Source of the DNA: Apostichopus japonicus
Lineage: Eukaryota; Echinodermata; Holothuroidea; Aspidochirotida; Stichopodidae
Direction: 5' to 3'
DNA: 64,000 bases
NCBI RefSeq assembly: GCF_037975245.1
Contig: NC_092570.1
Coordinates: forward strand, 14,767,501-14,831,500
Below, in pieces: positions 21,546-34,191 of this stretch. The notes under the pieces were generated by a model. That model was not told the DNA's origin and made no database searches. It worked only from the letters and a program-made list of their open reading frames with translations. A program made the translations under genes and the position numbers. Within the stretch, counting starts at the first letter, position 1, and each line of letters begins with the position of its first letter.

Positions 21546-21966
21546 TTATAACCATACCTGTTTAAGCAAAACATGAACTTCCTCGTCACTAAGTCCAAAC
21601 ATGTATCTCTGTACTCTTTTCCTCCTGTTCCGCTATAAGTTGCTGCACGTCGTACGGGTTCGAATAAGCAATTACAAGTTGTACGCCCTTCAGTGTGCAT
21701 TCAGTACTCACACTCACTTTCCCAAATCTATGCTAAAAATTTTCTTTCGGAAAGTTTGTCTGAAAAGTTTGACTACCTGAAAATAATCTATTTTTAGTGT
21801 CGTTACTCAGATGTGGAACATACAGTTCAAACCAGGCAAATGTGAATAATTGACATTTGTAAGACCATCTTTGTTCAGTCGGAAGGAAGTGTGTTTGTTG
21901 CAAACTTATAAACATTTAAAGAAGTCAATAATTTGTTAACACTTATATCGGTGTTATAACTCTATC

Positions 21967-22360
21967 CAGTGGCGTTGGAAGGTACCTTTTTTTGAGTGGG
22001 GGGGGGGGGGCTGAAGACTGATGGCCGGCCTGGGGGAGGGGTCTAAGGGGAGGGGGTGTTTTTTAGCATTTTCAGGTGGCCTCAGATGCAATTTGGTGCA
22101 ATATAGCACACTTCAACACCCACTCCATTTTGTAAATAATTTTGCATTTTCACCTGGCCTTAGATGCAATTTGGTGCTCCAAATGAGATTTTGTTCTCAT
22201 TTGGAAATCAAAAAGGAGTTTTCTGACCTGCGAAGCGGGGGGGGGGGGGGATGGCGGAATGATACTTCCGCCCCTCCATATTTTTCACTGGGGGGCTGGC
22301 GCCCCCCAGCCCCCCGGTTCGCAGGTCAGAAAACTCCTTTTTGATTTCCTGGGGTTTGTT
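21967..22360. mobile_element. fragmentary hAT-like sequence with internal inverted repeat
   Basis: It begins CAGTGGCGTTGGAAGG, resembling the ends of the other elements, and contains G13 and CCCCCCAGCCCCCC tracts. AAATCAAAAAGGAGTTTTCT (about 22206) recurs as its reverse complement (about 22330-22349). The right border and target-site duplication are not found. Confidence 0.45.
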
Positions 22361-23474
22361 TTAACCCTTTTCAAGGGGGCGAGAAAGACATCACTTAAAG
22401 TTTTATAATAATACCTTTTACGGTTTTAGAAATATAACACTCAATTCTGGTTGCATTTAACTCTTTTCAAGGGTTTATATACACTTTGAAAGTGTTGAGA
22501 TTCATTATTTTTCATTAAACAAGTGTTTGCCCAGTATTTCAATCAAGATATTGCATGGTATTCAACTGAAAAATGCGAATATGGAATAACTTTCTGTTTG
22601 CAACACATTTTAATATCAAAATCAATTAAGAACAATAAAAGTAAAGCAAGTGATCTTTTGTGAAAAACACTGTAACATAGCAATACAATTTAAAAACAAT
22701 AAACGCTCCTTTTAAAATGCATGGCAATATATGAAAACTTTAACACGTGGTGGGGGAATATGCTGATGCTGTATTACGGAAATGTATACCTTTGCAGATA
22801 AAGCTATTCTCTTACATTAATCATTAACATAAAAACATTGTCCATAGTACAAAAATAGTACTTTCCTAACACCGTAATGTTTCTTAAAGTCTCAAAAGCC
22901 ACCCCCCCCCCAAAAAAAAAAAAAAATCTCACTTTCTTTCTAGAGTCATCACACTGAAAAACCTCTATCTAAAGTTCTAGTCACCAATTCCAATTTTGTA
23001 CCAGTGTAGTAGTAGTAGTGTAGTACATTAGTGTACAATAGTGTAGTACAAAGTACAATAGTGTAAAACAGTGTACAATTCCGTACAATAGTGCAAATTC
23101 CGTACACATTAAGACTTTATTTCACGGTCTCTCTTTACGTACTACCTTTTAACTCTCTCACAGAACTCCCAAACCAAATCTACACTAATATACATATATA
23201 AAGCTCAAGAATGTGCGAATATTGTAAGATTATCAAACGATAGGGGACACTCTCCACTGCATGATTAAATACAATAGGCCACCTAAGGTTCAGGAATTAA
23301 GTTATACAAATACGTGTTGTCACCTAACACTATGCCGTTATTATGAACAGAAGAATAGTTTCTATATTGTCGCTATTTTGTACTATAACATATTCCCAGT
23401 CTCACTTTTTAGACACTGTTCTTTGTATGACGACGTGTTAGGCGAAAATATTCAACACGTTTCATAGTGCAGAC
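22361..23474. other. AT-rich intergenic stretch
   Basis: Unrecognised except for a degenerate AGTGTACAAT-type minisatellite at about 23005-23110 and C9A14 at 22904-22926. Confidence 0.5.
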
Positions 23475-24262
23475 CATGGGCGTCAGCAGGTTTCAGAAAG
23501 TGAGGGGGACACTATACTATCTAAGCGGAGCGCCACCATTGGTTGGCGCGTAGCGTACCAGAAAATTTTGGGTACATAAGACCCCCTAGATCGCAGGAGA
23601 CGGCCTTCCTGAGTCGTTTTTAGTTACATCAGAACCAGATCTGTGAGGAGAAATTTTGTCTCACAAAACTAAATTCCGACAGAAAGTACTGGTAGAAAGA
23701 TGCCGTTCTGACACCAAGGGAAACGAATTACACAGCGTCCATCTCAAACGAAATATTTTCGGTAGTTTGGTATCATATAATACCCTGCATACAGGCAGAA
23801 TACTGTCTGTAGGGCCTAAAATATATGATATTACCTTCCTGGTGGGGTCTTCGACTTGTTTTCAAGTTGAAATGCGTCGTTTTCTCTGATTCACAGTGTA
23901 GGGCAAGGGGAATTCCATTTCTGGCGAGAAGGGGTGCTTCCACAAAACACTCTAAAACATCGTTCAAACATCGCACAAACTTTTATCAGAGGTCTCGGAC
24001 GAAGCGGGGAGGGTGAATATCGGAGGAAGGGGGATAAAGGGCCAAGCACTGTTCTAATTTCCAGTGCAATTTATTGATAATGATTCTTAAGTTAGATTCT
24101 ACTTGAATCAGCTCAGCAATTGTGATAGAAAATCGCGCATATGCATGTGATTTTTTTAATAACTGGTCTGAAAAGTGGGGGGGACAAATGATATGATATC
24201 CCCTCCACTTTTGAAAGTGGGGGGGACATGTCCCCCCCGTCCCCCACCTGTTGACGCCCATG
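23475..24262 (+). mobile_element. hAT-like element (788 bp)
   Basis: Ends CATGGGCGTCAGCAGGT and ACCTGTTGACGCCCATG are inverted repeats; GTGCAGAC at 23467-23474 and 24263-24270 is an exact 8-bp target-site duplication. The module is at 23516-23559, 41 bp from the left end. Non-autonomous. Confidence 0.92.
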
Positions 24263-26380
24263 GTGCAGACCGTGAAAGAGCTAAAACATCGCAGCAAATG
24301 TCACGACCTTGCAGAGAATATAGTTACACAATTGTAATAGAGTATTCCACCATCAGAGAATACGAGCAGCGATGAACAGCTAGGCAGTGAGTGTTTTCGG
24401 CAAGTGCATACATCATCCAAGTAGCGCACACGTACTTTTTTTCTACCGGGACTTTCCCGATACAGCCGACGTTTACAAGCTTTTGAAAAAGTCAATGCAC
24501 TGCGCAAGGTAAACCAGGCAGTTGTTGAACAACTCCCTGGGTAAACATCGTTCGTATCTGAAAAGCAATACTTTGTGTGGTACGACTTGTCGCGGGGCGG
24601 GGTTACGAAAAAAATCCTTTAAGTAAAACCAATCGTTCATAGTTTCCAAATTGAAAGCAAAGCAAATGGAAATCTAAACGTATTATTCAAGCAGATTTGC
24701 AGACTTTGTGTTCATAAAATTGTTCTAACAACTTAAGTTGTTGTCAAAGCAACATGTATATCTTTCACATTTCCTATTTTCTAATACAGAGTTCAGCAAT
24801 ATTCGTAGTGAACGTATATGTGGAAGGTTCTGGTGTGCTTTTACGAGAGTTCTGCTTATCGATTAGGCTTTGTAGGTCTAGAACAGTGGTTATCAAACTT
24901 TTTTAGACGACCGCCCACTTCAACCATCTTGAACTGTCCCAGTGTTTATGTGGGTACAAAATTGCAATAAAATTTACATATGACCCCGTTGCTATTGACC
25001 ATTTATCTTAAGGGTATATGCGATGACATAAGTTCTCATACTGGGCAACTTCCTATATTAATATTAAAGAAAAACATTTGATAGGACACTTATTGCAGGA
25101 GTTTTTGAAACGAAAGATCACTATAACATACACATTTGACCCCGTGACTTTTTGACATTTGACCTTAGTTACCGTGTTCACCACAAATGTTCATCTTCCT
25201 ACCCAAGTTTGAGGAATGTTGACTCATCCTGTAAGGATTTGAGTGACACAGAATTATGAACTAATATGTACATTTGACCTTTGACCACGTGAACTTTGTC
25301 CTTAATTACCATGTTAATTCCATTTTTAAATAACCATTGCAGTAGCATTTTACCTGTGAATGCGTCATGTCAATTCAATATCCACCGTTTAATTAAATTC
25401 ACCTCTGACCTTTTCGGTATATATATTGGACGAAATCGGATCAGCGGCGTATGGGAGGAGTTTTGAGAATTACCGTTCTAGCAGACACACACACACTATA
25501 GATAACATACAGAGGGACAGCCCTCCCCAAGATATGGACTTCTGGTCACACTCGATTAGCTCACCATGGATGTTCCCCTCACAGCGAGACGCGCTACTCA
25601 CTTATTATTACCACTATATCCGTTACTATGGCAACTGATCAACGAATTACGACATATCATCCTCCCTTTGGGGGTAATGAGATAAAGCAATAAAAAAGAG
25701 TGTTCTCGTCGGTTTTAATATTCTTCATCAATTCAAGCAGGTCACTTGTTCCTGCACTTGAATCCTTTATTAACAATACTTAGTGAGATAGTTGAAACAA
25801 TACTTATTAATATACATTTATATATATATATTTATGAAGGATATACAATTTTGTCAACGCCACGCTACACTAATTCTATTGTACATTGTTGACGAAACAA
25901 ATTGTGTTGACAGATAATCCCTCGCGTCGCACATGGACTATAAACCAACAAATGACATTACATACTTGTAATTAACACTGTAACACAACCAAACTGCATG
26001 TCGAGGTTATAGAGTATAGGGGTTATTTTATCGGTCAGTTAGTTTGTAATACAAAAATAAGAAGAACATAAACAATTGATACATGACATTTATAGCACGT
26101 CTGTACCGGTCCATAGCTTTTGTTCTCTGTACGCGTGGTGGCAACGGCTATAGTTGGAGTATATATGGTGTTTACTTTTGTCAAATGTATCAAACTTGTA
26201 GTGTTAACGTTTGAGTTTTTAGCATGCAAGGATCTGGTCAAGATAATCCCTTAGGAATTAGTTTATTGCGCAGAAGCTGAAATAAATTTATAAGACAATC
26301 GATAAGAAGTGACCTAAGTAAATCAAAGGAAGCAGCATAATAAGTCACCATTAAGTAATTCTGTATTTGGTTTATTTTTC
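24263..26380. other. intergenic stretch with repeat remnants
   Basis: CAGTGGTTATCAAACTTTTT at about 24892 matches the typical end of Charlie-type hAT elements, but no partner end is seen. From 24960 to 25400, TGACCCCGT / TTTGACCTTTGACC phrases recur. No gene supported. Confidence 0.5.
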
Positions 26381-27027
26381 AGCGATAAGTAAACGCCATA
26401 TGATCAAACGTTCCTTCGAATTAAGTTTAATTATTCTTTGTCTTTTGGGCAGACTCTTCAACGCATCACCTTTAACTATAACGAAATCCGACCACGTGCA
26501 ACTGCCATCGGCGAGGGAAGAATGCCACGTTGTACACAGCAAGTTAAATACATGTAACAAATTACCAAATTATTTCTTACATGAGAGCAGGCGAAGAGAT
26601 TTCAACCAATCCATCATCAATTTCTGGTATATTCAAAAAGCTGGAGGATCGACCGTTGCACATTGCATGGTTAATATGGTAAAAGAATTAAACTTGCCTG
26701 AGACGTTTCACGGAGGACCTTCTTGTAAAAAAAAGGACGGAATGGTAGACAGAAGTGCTTACTTTACTAACGTGTCTCTTAATCACCCAATCGTAAGAGG
26801 ATATGGTACGCTAGGGTTATGTGATTTTATTCACGAAAAAAATTACCACGAGAGATCCAGTAGAAAGGGCAGTGTCTAATTACTTCTTTAATCGACAAAT
26901 TGCATCACAAATGGGACATACAACAGGTGGGTTCGCTAAAGCTCTCCAACATAATATAACAGAGTGGTTGAAGCAAGGAGGGTCAGTGACATTGCAAGGG
27001 TTTGCAAACGAATGGCGACTTGAGGAG

Positions 27028-28107
27028 CAGGCGCGGCGGAACGGAAAAATTATTGGGGGGGCTAATGTGTGGAGACTATCTAAGCGGAGCGCCACCATCG
27101 GTTGGCGCGGAGCGTACAAGAAAATTTTGGGTTTTTTGAAACCCCCAGATGGCCGGAAACGGCACTTCCCGAGTGTTTTATGCTGCGAATACCTAGCCCT
27201 AAAATATGGGTCTCAAGCCTGCAATTTCTCAGATTGCACGTAAAAGTCTGTAAAAACATTGTAATTTGTATATTCGATGGTGTTTTAAGAGAGTAGCTAT
27301 TACTCGTAGTGTACTCGCAAAGACGTTTTTGAGTGTAGTAAGGGCAGTGGCGGAGCTAGGGGTATTGGTCAGGGGGGGGGGCAAGAATGGTCTGTAGGGG
27401 CGCTTTCGACACTATCTAAGCGGAGCGCCACCACAGGTTGGCGCGGATGAAAATTTTTGAGTAAAGATACTCCCTAGATTGCAGGAAATGACCCTTTCCG
27501 GTCCTTGCTAATTTGCAGATAAACGGAGAATAAATAGGTGTCGTCGCCATTTTGTCGGAAAATTACACCAACAGAATATGACAAATGTCAATAGGTATAT
27601 AAGAGCGCAATAAAATAGTCAATAATCGCGAATAAGTAAAAAGTAGTGAATAGCTGAAAAGGGCGCCAACAGTCCATTTGAGTCCGTCAGGGGGGGGGGG
27701 GCATCCTCCCCTGACTGTATATATGGACGCTCCGCCACTAAGTAAGGGGATGTTGGAGAACTGGCTGAAATGAGGAAAGTCATTGGCCTAAGACGAAGTT
27801 GTGTTACGCTTACCGGTACTCACACTAACTGCTTCCACTTTTCACGGGGCGTGAAGACGCGGTTGGGGTGACAATGTGGTCTATAGCCAGGGGACGGGCC
27901 GAGGGTCCCCAACAATTACTAAAATTATTACACCTATATAGTATACGTGTGCATCGGACAGAATGACAAGTATGCAAGAAAAATGGGCAGATGCACGATT
28001 CGGAGCCTTGGTAAATATTGGGGGGGCTTATCATGCATTTGCCCCCTCAACTTTTTCATTGGGGGGGCTGAGCCCCCCCAAGCCCCCCCCCGGTTCCGCC
28101 GCCACTG
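27028..28107 (+). mobile_element. hAT-like element (1,080 bp) inside the sulfotransferase
   Basis: TTGAGGAG at 27020-27027 and 28108-28115 is an exact 8-bp target-site duplication. The left end is CAGGCGCGGCGGAACGG; the right end CCGGTTCCGCCGCCACTG is its imperfect reverse complement. The module at 27075-27117 lies 47 bp from the left end. The element itself contains a second insertion at 27345-27740. Confidence 0.92.
27345..27740 (+). mobile_element. hAT-like MITE (396 bp) nested in the previous element
   Basis: Left end CAGTGGCGGAGCTAGGGG, right end CGCTCCGCCACTA; AGTAAGGG at 27337-27344 and 27741-27748 is an exact 8-bp target-site duplication. Module at 27411-27447. Same family as 29627-30021. 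Confidence 0.93.
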
Positions 28108-28687
28108 TTGAGGAGATAGGAAATTCGCAAGAGATTTGCAAAGAGCAAAGAAGTTCTATTATCGAAGCAAGGGATGGCGTCTCGTCGACGGGTTTTTACA
28201 GAGCATCATTGATAACATGGATAGGCATTTTTCTGTCATTGGTATAACGGAGGACCTGGAAAGTACTTATGAAATATTAGAGTTTGTTTACGGATTACCG
28301 TTTACGAAAACGTGTATCGGTTTACACATAATGAAAGGCAAATACGATAATATAACTCATACGAAGCAGGAAACACTCAAGGAAGACGCAAAACGACAAC
28401 TTATGGAGGACGAGGAGGTTATGAAATTACTTCAATTTGATATTCTCATTTATCAAAGAGCAAAAGAAATATTTGATCAACAGAAGATAATTCTAGAGAA
28501 ATATAAACAGGTATACAACTAAATACGAAAACGAAGAAGAAGGAAAAGAGTTCGCTTGCCTACAGATTGCATAAGCGTTAAGTTTAGACTAAATAGTTCA
28601 ATGTCTTTATCACACTTTAATTGTGAAGTGATATTGATTTTAAAGATATGCTCCTTTTTGTTATATTGAAAATCAGCAACGACTATT

Positions 28688-29172
28688 CACAGCAACATGA
28701 TAATAGTTTATAAATGTTACTAAACTTATTTAGAACCAAGGTTTTTGAAAAGTTGGATGTTGTAAAGAAATGTCCTAAGAATACTTGAAGAGTTGTTGCT
28801 AAAAGAGGTAATACTTTACGAGTAAACAATAAACGTATGACGTAACTGTTATATGTTGGACGACAATTAAAACAGGCAGTTTCCATAACAACTCCCTGAT
28901 TAAAACTAAGGAGTTCTTTGTAACATCAACATGGAAACGACATAACTTAAATGTTCTTGCACTTATTTAGAAACAGGATGTGTTGGTTGAAAGTAAAAGA
29001 GGGATATCAAAATAATATTTAAAGAGTTGTTAGGTGCTTGGAGAGGTGCTATTTTACGAGTAAACAATATACATATGACGTCACTCTTATACGTTGCACG
29101 ACAATGAAAATAGAGCAGTTTCTTGTCACAGCAAGATGATAACATAATTTAAATGTTCTTGCACTAATTGTA
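28688..29172. repeat. diverged tandem repeat, ~240-bp period, about 2 units
   Basis: TTACGAGTAAACAATAAACG, then TATGACGT, then GACAATTAAAA recur with the same spacing about 240 bases later. It follows the sulfotransferase pseudogene; CACAGCAA-ATGATAA marks unit edges. Confidence 0.75.
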
Positions 29173-29178
29173 TATAGG

Positions 29179-30304
29179 CATAGGCGTAGGAGGCGGGGGG
29201 GGGGGCTGGGCTGGGGGGGCTGCAGCCCCCAACCAATTTATTTTGAGAAAATTCGGGCAATATGCTGAGACTTTTTCGGGCACCTACTGAAAGAATAATA
29301 ATTTGCAGTGTGTTTATCAAATTTTGTGGTGAAATTTCGGCAATATGCTTAGAACTTTTCGGGCACCTACCGGAAGAAGAATAATTTGCAGTGTTTTTCA
29401 TTTTTTTTTTTTGGTGAAAATTCGGCAATATGCTGAGAATTTTTCGGGCATCTACTGAAAGAATAATAATTGGCAATGTGTTTTTCAATTTTGTGGTGAA
29501 AATTCGGGCAATATGCTGAGAATTTTTCGAGCACCTATATACTGAAAGAAGAATAATTTGCAATGTGTTTTTCAAATTTTGTGGTGAAAATTTGGGCAAT
29601 ATGCTGAGAATTTTTCGGGCACCTACCAGAGGCGGAGCGTCCATACAGTCAGAGGGGGGGGGGGTGCCCCCCTGACGGACTCAAATGGACTGCTGGCGCC
29701 CTTTTCAGCTTCTTACCACTTTTTACTTATTCGCGATTATTGACTCTTTTATTGCGCTCTCAACTACCTATTGACATTTGTCACATTTTGTTGGTGCAAT
29801 TTTCTGACAAAATGGCGATGACACCTATTTATTCTTCGTTTATCTGCAAATTAGCAAGGCCTGGAAAGGGTCATTTCCGGCGATCTAGGGAGTATCTTTA
29901 CTCCAAAATTTTCTGTACGCTCCGCGCCAACCTGTGGTGGTGCTCCGCTTATAGATAGTGTCAGAAGCGCCCCTACAGACCATTCTCTCCCCTCTGACCA
30001 ATACCCCTAGCTCCGCCACTGGCACCTACTGAAAAGAAGAAGAATTTGCAATGTGTTTTTCAATGGTTAAACTTATATTATTATTATTATCATTATTGCT
30101 GTAATGACTTCCCCGATAATTCTAACCAATATGGAAGGGTAATAACACGGAAAATAATTTTATGTTATTGGCATGTGATGTAATAACCGATGAATGCCTA
30201 TATGATATGCTCATTTACATGTGGAATGCGCGCGAAAATTTTGCTTATTTTTTCGGGCAAGTTGTTACAGCCCCCCAAAAACAAATAAGGCTCATACGCC
30301 TATG
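29179..30304. mobile_element. probable hAT-like element with internal ~83-bp tandem repeats
   Basis: Ends CATAGGCGTAGGAG and CTCATACGCCTATG are inverted repeats. No matching 8-bp flanks are found. The interior has about five ~83-bp units containing TTCGGGCA and ATATGCTGAGAATTTTTCG, a phrase shared with the element at 34041-35597. It is interrupted by the insertion at 29627-30021. Confidence 0.72.
29627..30021 (-). mobile_element. hAT-like MITE (395 bp), reverse-orientation sister of 27345-27740
   Basis: Ends CAGAGGCGGAGCG and GCTAGCTCCGCCACTG-like; GCACCTAC at 29619-29626 and 30022-30029 is an exact target-site duplication. The sequence is close to the reverse complement of 27345-27740 (395 against 396 bp). 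Module at 29915-29959. Confidence 0.93.
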
Positions 30305-31639
30305 ATTCCAAAGATTAAATTTGTTTGTCCATTGAACCAATGTTGAATATAGCATCACTGCAGAGAAATAAAGATGATTAGGAAATTAGGCCGCTTAAGA
30401 GGAACTATTCCAAAATAACATTGCCCTTTTTATGGGGTAGAAATAGTTATCAAGAAACTAAACAATGTTACTGTGCCATTGCTTAGAATGCAGGTAAATA
30501 CATAACTGACTTAAAAAGTCAATCGACATCAGAAACAGGGTCTACTGGGTAAATGCTTCCTAATCCACGATAAGAAAAATGACCCAACATAGGTTCAAGA
30601 TACAAGGAGGGCTCGGTATGCTGCTTCCCTGATTCCTTCACTGCTGGCTTCACTGAGGCTGAAAAGAAACAAGAATAACAAGATACTGTTACTGCGTCTA
30701 AATTGACATCATTTTCTACCATGGTGATCAGTTTTTAATAGGCAGCTTTTACCGCCCCGTAAATACCAGGTTTTTACCAGGAATTTTTCCCCACCTAAAA
30801 GTGTAAAAAACCGGGAAAAACCTAAAATTGTATTTGAATCTTCCCAAATTATGCAGAATTCATTGTTGAAGAGAATTAAACCTCCTACAAGTGAATCACA
30901 CTATTAGAAATGGGCTATTTTACAGGTCTGTACAACCAATACCGGTAGCAAGAATTTGTAATTCCATACATATTCACATCTCTATACACATGACACAACA
31001 TAACACATAATTTGTCCAGTCACCTTTTTGATTCCCTGCTACAGGCCAGCAAAGAGTCATAGGAGTTATTTGTTGATGCATTGTTTGTACACAATAAATA
31101 CAAAAATCATGGTTAGCCACAATGGAAGTCAAAACTCGCCAATCCCCCATATATCAGTCAACTTGTCACTTCTGTTACTGTTACTTGTCACCTAGCCTTT
31201 GAGGAAGATACTGCTAGGATCAAAACGTCAGGCCAACTTACTTTTACACAACCTGTCACTCCGTTAACTCGACATTAAGTCAACTCGATATAAAGTTAAG
31301 TCGACAAGAAGTCAACCATAAAGTCCAAACACTTTTTTGTTCCCTCATTGTAATATACCCGATTGCGAGTAGGCCGACTGTTAACTATTAAAAATTTTCT
31401 CTAAGCGATATTGCCAATTTCCATTTTTGTATAGCCTAACTATTCTATCTACCTCAATTAAAAACGTAAATATCGGACAAACTAATGAAAAGAGAAGAGA
31501 TTATCAAACATAAATTTACTTAAAATTCAATATTCGGGGAAAGTCGACTTTGCCTCCCTTTCCCCCGAAATATTGACCCTGCAAGCCTGTATGTAGGCCT
31601 ACTACCTTTACCTTGGAAAAATTTACAAAACATATATGG
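30305..31639. other. intergenic stretch, no gene recognised
   Basis: AT-rich. GAGGAAGATACTGCTAGGAT at about 31200 resembles a phrase often seen near retroelement 3' ends, but this is only an impression. Confidence 0.45.
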
Positions 31640-33428
31640 CTACTAACATGGCTACTAAGGGGCCAGGGGTCGTATCTATCAAAATCCAGTATGTTTGGTC
31701 CGGCATAAATGTGTTTAGATTATGCAATTTGACTGTAATTAGCCAGTCTTAGAACAATACTGATATTACGACTATCGAGAGAATATGGCCCTCTTTGGGC
31801 ATACGGACGGCAATGAGGGGGTCAAAATGTATCCTGTTAGGGAGCCAGGGGTCGTATCTATCAACATCCAGTATGTTTGGTCCGGCATAAATATGTTTAG
31901 GTTATGCAATTTGGCTGTAATTAGCCAGTCTTAGTACAATACTGATATTACGACTATCGAGAGAATAGGGCCCTCTTTGGGCATACGGACGGCAAAGAAT
32001 AAGTCAAAATCATTCCTAATACAGGGCCATGGAGAGGATCTATGAAAATCCAGTATGTTTGGTCCGACATAAATATGTTTAGGTTATGCAATTTGACTGT
32101 AGATAGCCACTCTAAGTACAATACTGATATTAGGACTATCGAGAGAAAAGGGCCCTCCTTGGGCATACGGACGGCAATGAGGGGGTCAAAATGTATTCTG
32201 TTAGGGAGCCAGAGGTCGTATCTATGAAAATCCAGTATGTTTGGTCCGGCATAAATATGTTTAGGTTATGCACTTTGACTGTAATTAGCCAGTCTTAGTA
32301 CAATACTGATATTACGACCATCGAGAGAATAGGGCCCTCTTTGGGCATACGGACGGCAATGAGGGGGTCAAAATCATTCCTGATACGGGGCCGTGGACAG
32401 TATCTATGAAAGTCCAGTATGTTTGGTCCGGCATAAATATGTTTAGGTTATGCAATTTGACTGTAATTAGCCAGTCTTAGTACTATATACTGATATTAGG
32501 ACTATCCAGAGAATAGGGCCCTTTTTGGGCATACGAACGGCAATGAATGGGCCAAAATCATTCCTTATACGGGGCCATGGACAGTATCTATGAAAATTTA
32601 GTATGTTTGGTCCGGCATAAATATGTTCAGTTAATGCAAGTTGACTTTAATTAGCCAGTCTTAGCACAATACTGATATTACGACTATCGAGAGAATAGGG
32701 CCCTCCTTGGGCATACGGACGGCAATGGGGGGGGGGGGGTCAAAATGTATTCTGTTAGGGAGCCAGAGGTCGTATCTATGAAAATCCAGTATGTTTGGTC
32801 CGGCATAAATATGTTTAGGTTATGCAATTTGACTGTAATTAGCCAGTCTTATTACAATACTGATATTACGACTATCGAGAGAATAGGGCCCTCTTTGGGC
32901 ATACGGACGGTTATGAGGGGTCAAAATCATTCCTGATACGGGGCTGTGGAGAGTATCAATGAAAATCAAGTATGTTTGGTCCGGCATAAATATGTTCAGT
33001 TAATGCAATTTGACTGTAATTAGCCAGTCTTATTACAATACTGATATTACGACTATCCAGAGAATAGGGCCCTTTTGGGGCATACGGACGGCAATGAGAG
33101 GGTAAAGATGTGTTCTGATACGGGGCCAGGGGTCGCATCTATCAAAATCCAGTATGTTTGGTCCGGCATAAATATGTTCAGTTAATGCAATTTGACTGTA
33201 ATTAGACAGTCTTAGTACAATACTGATATTACGACTATCGAGAGAATGGGGCCCTCTTTGGGGATTCAGACGACAATGAGAGTGTCAAAGTGTATCCTGT
33301 TAGGGAGCCAGGGGTCGTATCTATCAAAATCCAGTATGTTTGGTCCGGCATAAATATGTTTAGGTTATGCAATTTGGCTGTAATAAGCCAGTCTCAGTAC
33401 AATAAGAATATTACCACTATCGAGAGAA
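31640..33428 (+). repeat. 183-bp satellite, array 2 left part (~10 units)
   Basis: GTATGTTTGGTCCGGCATAA and TTAGCCAGTCTTAGTACAAT recur every ~183 bases from 31664. Two monomer classes are recognisable by their junction: TGTTAGGGAGCCAGGGGTCG or CCTGATACGGGGCCGTGGA. Confidence 0.95.
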
Positions 33429-34040
33429 CAGTGGCGTAGCTACGGGGGGCCTGGGGGGGCCGGGGCCCCCCCATGAAATCGGCTGGCCCCCCCACTGGCC
33501 CCCCCACTGGGAATGGGGTAAAAAAAATGTTAAAAAAAAATTGTAAAAAAAAACAAAAAAAACTCATCAGTGGGATTCACTAATATTTTTTGTTCAATAA
33601 TTTGGGAAATAGAGTTACACAATTTTCTCGTCTGCATCTGGCAGAATAAGAATAATACAATATCTGTAGTAATCATGAGAATGGTCATACAGCATGGCAT
33701 GGCAATGGTCGATGCGACGGTTGCGACCATACACCACGAACCTTGTGCATGTGCTGCGCGATATCGATATCTACCAATACATGTTATATAGGTCATCGAT
33801 TGGCACAAAAACCCAGATTCTGATGACAGCTGCCTCAAGAAACCCAATAAATGGCCTAATTAGCACCGAGCCTCCAATGTGGACCATTACCGAAACATCG
33901 ATGCGTGTTAGTCTTCCATCCCCTTCCTCTAATGCTATTTAAGTCCACATGTGGGCATTTCCTGCAAACCTACCGGTAGCCCACAGGGGTTTGAGTTGGG
34001 AGAAAGGCCTTGACACCTTGAAACAACAAATGATGCCAAC

Positions 34041-34152
34041 CATAGGCGTACGAGGCGGGGGGTGCAGGGGGGCAGACTGCCCCCTAAATTTCCAGAGGAC
34101 AAGAAATTCGGGCAAAAGTCCTGAAAAATTCGGGCAATTTCTTGTCCTCTGG

Positions 34153-34191
<39 letters not shown>

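Larger units (their letters stand above)
26400..28522 (+). pseudogene. 2-O-sulfotransferase-like gene, split by a hAT-like element and frameshifted
   Basis: The conceptual product resembles the HS2ST / uronyl 2-O-sulfotransferase family, Golgi enzymes that transfer sulfate from PAPS to uronic acids of heparan or chondroitin chains. The ATG at 26400 is followed by a hydrophobic signal-anchor (LSLIILCLLG). FWYIQKAGGST (about 26622) is the 5'-phosphosulfate loop, and RDPVERAVSNYFF (26851) the 3'-phosphate-binding motif. HFSVIGITEDLE after 28220 matches the family's C-terminal VGVTEELE region. Three lesions are visible: one extra A in an A7 run (about 26835-26842), a 1,080-bp hAT-like insertion (27028-28107), and one missing T in a T5 run (about 28193). 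Without the insertion, one target-site copy and the two indels, the length is exactly 345 codons. A CAG acceptor at 26382 hints at an upstream non-coding exon. Confidence 0.82.

Noticed and set aside
25426-25638. 70-codon ORF after a TATA-like sequence
   Set aside because: Low complexity with ACAC and TATTATTACC tracts, no homology I recognise; it looks like repeat sequence.
27102-27296. 64-codon ORF and other ORFs inside the hAT-like elements
   Set aside because: They start in or cross the shared module and differ between copies; no transposase motifs such as a hATC dimerisation region.
29126-29644. 172-codon minus-strand ORF
   Set aside because: Made of ~83-bp tandem repeats within a hAT-like element.
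31200-31260. Retroelement 3' end from the phrase GAGGAAGATACTGCTAGGAT
   Set aside because: Only a vague resemblance and no reverse transcriptase or endonuclease coding nearby.
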